DNA of 64,000 nucleotides from Misgurnus anguillicaudatus. Lineage: Eukaryota; Chordata; Actinopteri; Cypriniformes; Cobitidae. The notes beneath the pieces were generated by a model. That model was not told the origin of the DNA. It saw only the letters and a list, made by a program, of their open reading frames with translations, and did no database searches. The DNA is taken from contig NC_073359.2 of assembly GCF_027580225.2 (NCBI RefSeq), forward strand, positions 15,880,001-15,944,000, read 5' to 3'. A program made the position numbers and the translations under genes. Shown one piece after another: positions 61,303-64,000 of this stretch; position 1 is the first letter of the stretch, and every line of letters starts with the position of its first letter.

Positions 61303-62665
61303 ATATAGCTGCAAGCAGCGATACGGGGCCAAGCACCATCAGCGCAATGAGCACCAAAAGCACAGCAAGAAACATACAACGTATCGATCACCCAGGGCGC
61401 ATTGAGCACCCAAGGTGCATCAAAAACACAAGGCTCAGCAAAGAACCCAAAGCGTAGCAATGACAGAGCAGAACCATCGCAGTGCAGAGCAGCAACAGAA
61501 AACATGGCAAAAATAGAACATATGTGAACTACAGACAGGTCAAGAAGAATAGGTGGGAAAGAACAAAACTTTAATAGAAGAAATTAACATCTGCCTCAGG
61601 CAGGATTCAAACCCATGAACTCAGGATCTCAATGCATACGACTTAACAGATGCGCCACTCAGTAGACACAGCTCAAGGGGCAGCAGAAAAGAGCTTACAT
61701 GCCATACAAAGAATTCAGAAGTTATAAGCAGTTCTATAAGAACTGTTATAGTTTATACCCCTAGGTGGCGCTGTTCTCTGATTTCCTCAGGACGTCATGC
61801 CGAAGCTCCCTACCGATTTTTGCGCCGATATATCCGATACTTCAAAAGTTATAGCAATTTATCACAGATTTCAAAATGGCGGACAGGCGGTTCGGTCAAT
61901 CCCGGCATAATACATATCGACAGATGCGGCATGAGCCAATGAATCCGTAGACACCAAGATCATAATTTTCTGACAAACGATTCAGAAGTTATGCGCAAAA
62001 ATAGCCTTTTTTCCTATCTCATGACCCATAGGTGGCGCTGTCACCAAATTTGGCATGGACCCCCATTTCATGGTCGACATGAAGCGTACCAAATTTCATC
62101 TCGATTAATCAAAGAATGACCGAGATACAGCTTCAGAACCAATTTTGCGTCAATCTCGTTAAGTTCACGCATTAATTACTTTTGAATAAAGAAAAATATC
62201 AAAATTCTGTTCAGTCATTTCTATGCGGCTCACTCCAAAGATCACATGTGCCAAATCTCATAAGAATTGAACCAAATTTGAAGGAGGAGTAGCGAAAAAA
62301 CGAAATACTGTACATTTCAAAATGGCCGCTACTGTAATGGGTGGAGTCTTACTGTAAAGTATAAAATTCAATAAGCGGGATGAGAGCAATCATGTGTACT
62401 AAGTAGAATTCTCATAGATCTAATGGATCACGAGTTATAACCATTTGAACATTGAAATTTTGAGATGATGGTGGCGCTATAGAGTTACTGCTAGAGACCC
62501 CATTTTTGGCCAAATGACTATTTATGACCACCACTACAACTGTGCCAAATTTCATCATTTTCCTACATACGGTTCATAGGGCTGCCATAGACTCCCATTG
62601 GGGAAGAAAAAGAAGAAAGTACAATAACAATAGGTGCCACAGCACCATAGGTGCTTGGCCCCTAA
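61303..62665 (+). mobile_element. Complete short-class copy, GGCC type
   Basis: It starts GATACGGGGCCAAGCACCATC. tRNA-like block 61595-61668 (box B GGTTTGAATCC). A TGA interrupts the frame that is open in ten siblings (AGCCAATGAATC near 61935). The tail has no AAT tract: AAGAAAGTACAATAACAATAGG, ATA-loop hairpin, GGCCCCTAA. It is followed by a 12-bp tail-leader fragment TAATACTAACAA (62666-62677), which was itself cut by the next copy. Confidence 0.75.
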
Positions 62666-62677
62666 TAATACTAACAA

Positions 62678-64000
62678 ATATAGCTGCAAGCAGCGATACG
62701 GGGCCAAGCACCATCAGCGCAATGAGCACCCGAAGCACAGCAAGAAACATACAACGTATCAATCACCCAGGGCGCATTGAGCACCCAAGGTGCATCAAGA
62801 ACACAAGGCGCTGCAAAGAACCCAAAGCGTAGCAATGACAGAGCAGAACCACCGCAGTGCAGAGCAGCAACAGAAAACATGGCAAAAATAGAACATATGT
62901 GAACTACAGACAGGTCAAGAAGAATAGGTGGGAAAGAACAAAACTTTAATAGAATAAATTAACACCTGCCTCAGGCAGGATTCGAACCGATGAACTCAGG
63001 ATCTCACTTCATACGAATTAACAGATGTGCCACTCAGTAGACACAGCTTAAGGGGCAGCAGAAAAAAGCTTACATGCCATACAAAGAATTCAGAAGTTAT
63101 AAGCAGTTCTATAAGAACTGTTATAGTTTATACCCCTAGGTGGCGCTGTTCTCTGATTTCCTCAGGACGTCATGCCGAAGCTCCCTATCGATTTTTGCGC
63201 CGATATATCCGATACTTCAAAAGTTATAGCAATTTATCACAGATTTCAAAATGGCGGACAGGCGGTTCGGTCAATCCCGGCATAATACATATCGACAGAT
63301 GCGGCATGAGCCAAGGAATCCGTAGACACCAAGATCATAATTTTCTGACAAACGATTCGCACGTGTGGAAAACCAGACAGGTTGAGAAGAATAGGTGAGA
63401 AAGAAAAAACGTTAATAGAAGAAATTAACTTTCCTTAGGCGGGATTCGATCCCTAGAAGAAATTAACACTTGCCTTAGACGGGATTTGATCCCAAGATTT
63501 CAGAATCTCGTTGCGTGTGACTTACCAGTTGTGCCACTCAGTTGACACAGTTCAAGGGGCAGCAGAAAAGTGGTTTTAGAGATGCAAGGATTGACATATG
63601 CTAATCACCAAAGATGCAAAAATGACACAGCAGAGCAGAAATAACAGAAATACAATGTATATGAGAATCAAAAAGCTCAAGTGAGATTGAAAACAAGAAG
63701 AACATTATGTACAGTGATGCTATAAAATGTAGCAAACAGTAATTAACTATGACAAATAGACAACGTCACAGTCACGGTCAACTTTAAAGAGATTTTTCTC
63801 AAAAAAATTCCTAGGTGCCAAAAAAATCTGTTCAGTCATTTCTGTGCGGATTGCTCCAAACATTATACGAGCAGAGCCTGGCATAAAATAAACAAAATTT
63901 GTAAAAGGAGTAGCGAAAAAATCCGTTACCATATTCCTTACAATAACATATGAACAGAATGATCTGAAATGACAAATGTGGTATCGTTGCGATCGGCATA
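62678..64000 (+). mobile_element. Chimeric copy, right end outside window
   Basis: It starts GATACGGGGCCAAGCACCATC inside a tail leader. tRNA-like block 62967-63040 (box B GGTTCGAATCC). It has the same joint GACAAACGATTC-GCACGTGTGG near 63359 as 49630-51972. Second tRNA-like blocks lie at about 63437-63458 and 63472-63545, then the GACAAATAGACAA module runs to the window edge. It is a near-duplicate of 49630-50960. Confidence 0.7.

Noticed and set aside
1..64000. Retrovirus-like or LTR element
   Set aside because: No long terminal repeats of LTR type, no primer-binding site logic and no gag or pol similarity were seen.

Overview
This window is almost entirely repetitive vertebrate DNA and I find no host gene, no rRNA and no intact transposase or polymerase gene. 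A teleost fish, possibly a cyprinid, is the most likely source. This is inferred from the AAT microsatellites, a hAT element with TAGGGCTGGGCGGTAT ends, an L2-like LINE tail and many tRNA-derived blocks. No tool was run; boundaries and comparisons were read by eye.

The window is a nested or tandem array of about 33 copies of one superfamily of non-autonomous mobile elements, all in the same orientation. A copy starts with TATAGCTGCAAGCAGC followed by GGGGCCAAGCACC or GGGGTCAAGCACC. It ends with a hairpin tail (GGTGCTTGGCCCCTAA or GGTGCTTGACCCCTAA) whose terminal motif is the inverted complement of the start motif. A short class (about 1.36-1.40 kb) contains one tRNA-like block on the minus strand, then modules carrying three GGTGGCGCT motifs, an AAT microsatellite and the hairpin tail. 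A long class (about 2.0-2.6 kb) adds one to four tRNA-like blocks and a module beginning GACAAATAGACAA. One long subclass, marked by AACACGGGGTC at its start, also carries an 18-bp minisatellite of 13 to 35 units.

In 17 of 18 uninterrupted copies the start motif and the tail have the same C/T version, and the hairpin arms change together. A clearly different relative at 15036-18193 has its own matched ends (GGGGTCAAGCC with a GCCCA/TGGGC hairpin). Nine extra tails without their own body follow other tails, and most starts sit at an AAT tract or directly against a previous tail. This looks like repeated insertion of copies into the AAT tracts of older copies, later reshuffled by segmental duplication. 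The ends (hairpin, then CTAA, no target duplication, A/T-rich target) resemble Helitron/Helentron-type rolling-circle elements, but that assignment is an inference.

Region by region: 1-15035 mixes short and long copies. 15036-18193 is the divergent relative with a 121-bp tandem array. 18194-40324 is mainly long copies, with minisatellites and an L2 tail insertion at 30052-30274. 40325-45896 is a run of short copies. 45897-49629 is a long copy carrying the hAT element at 46948-48387. 49630-64000 again mixes both classes and includes near-duplicates of earlier segments.
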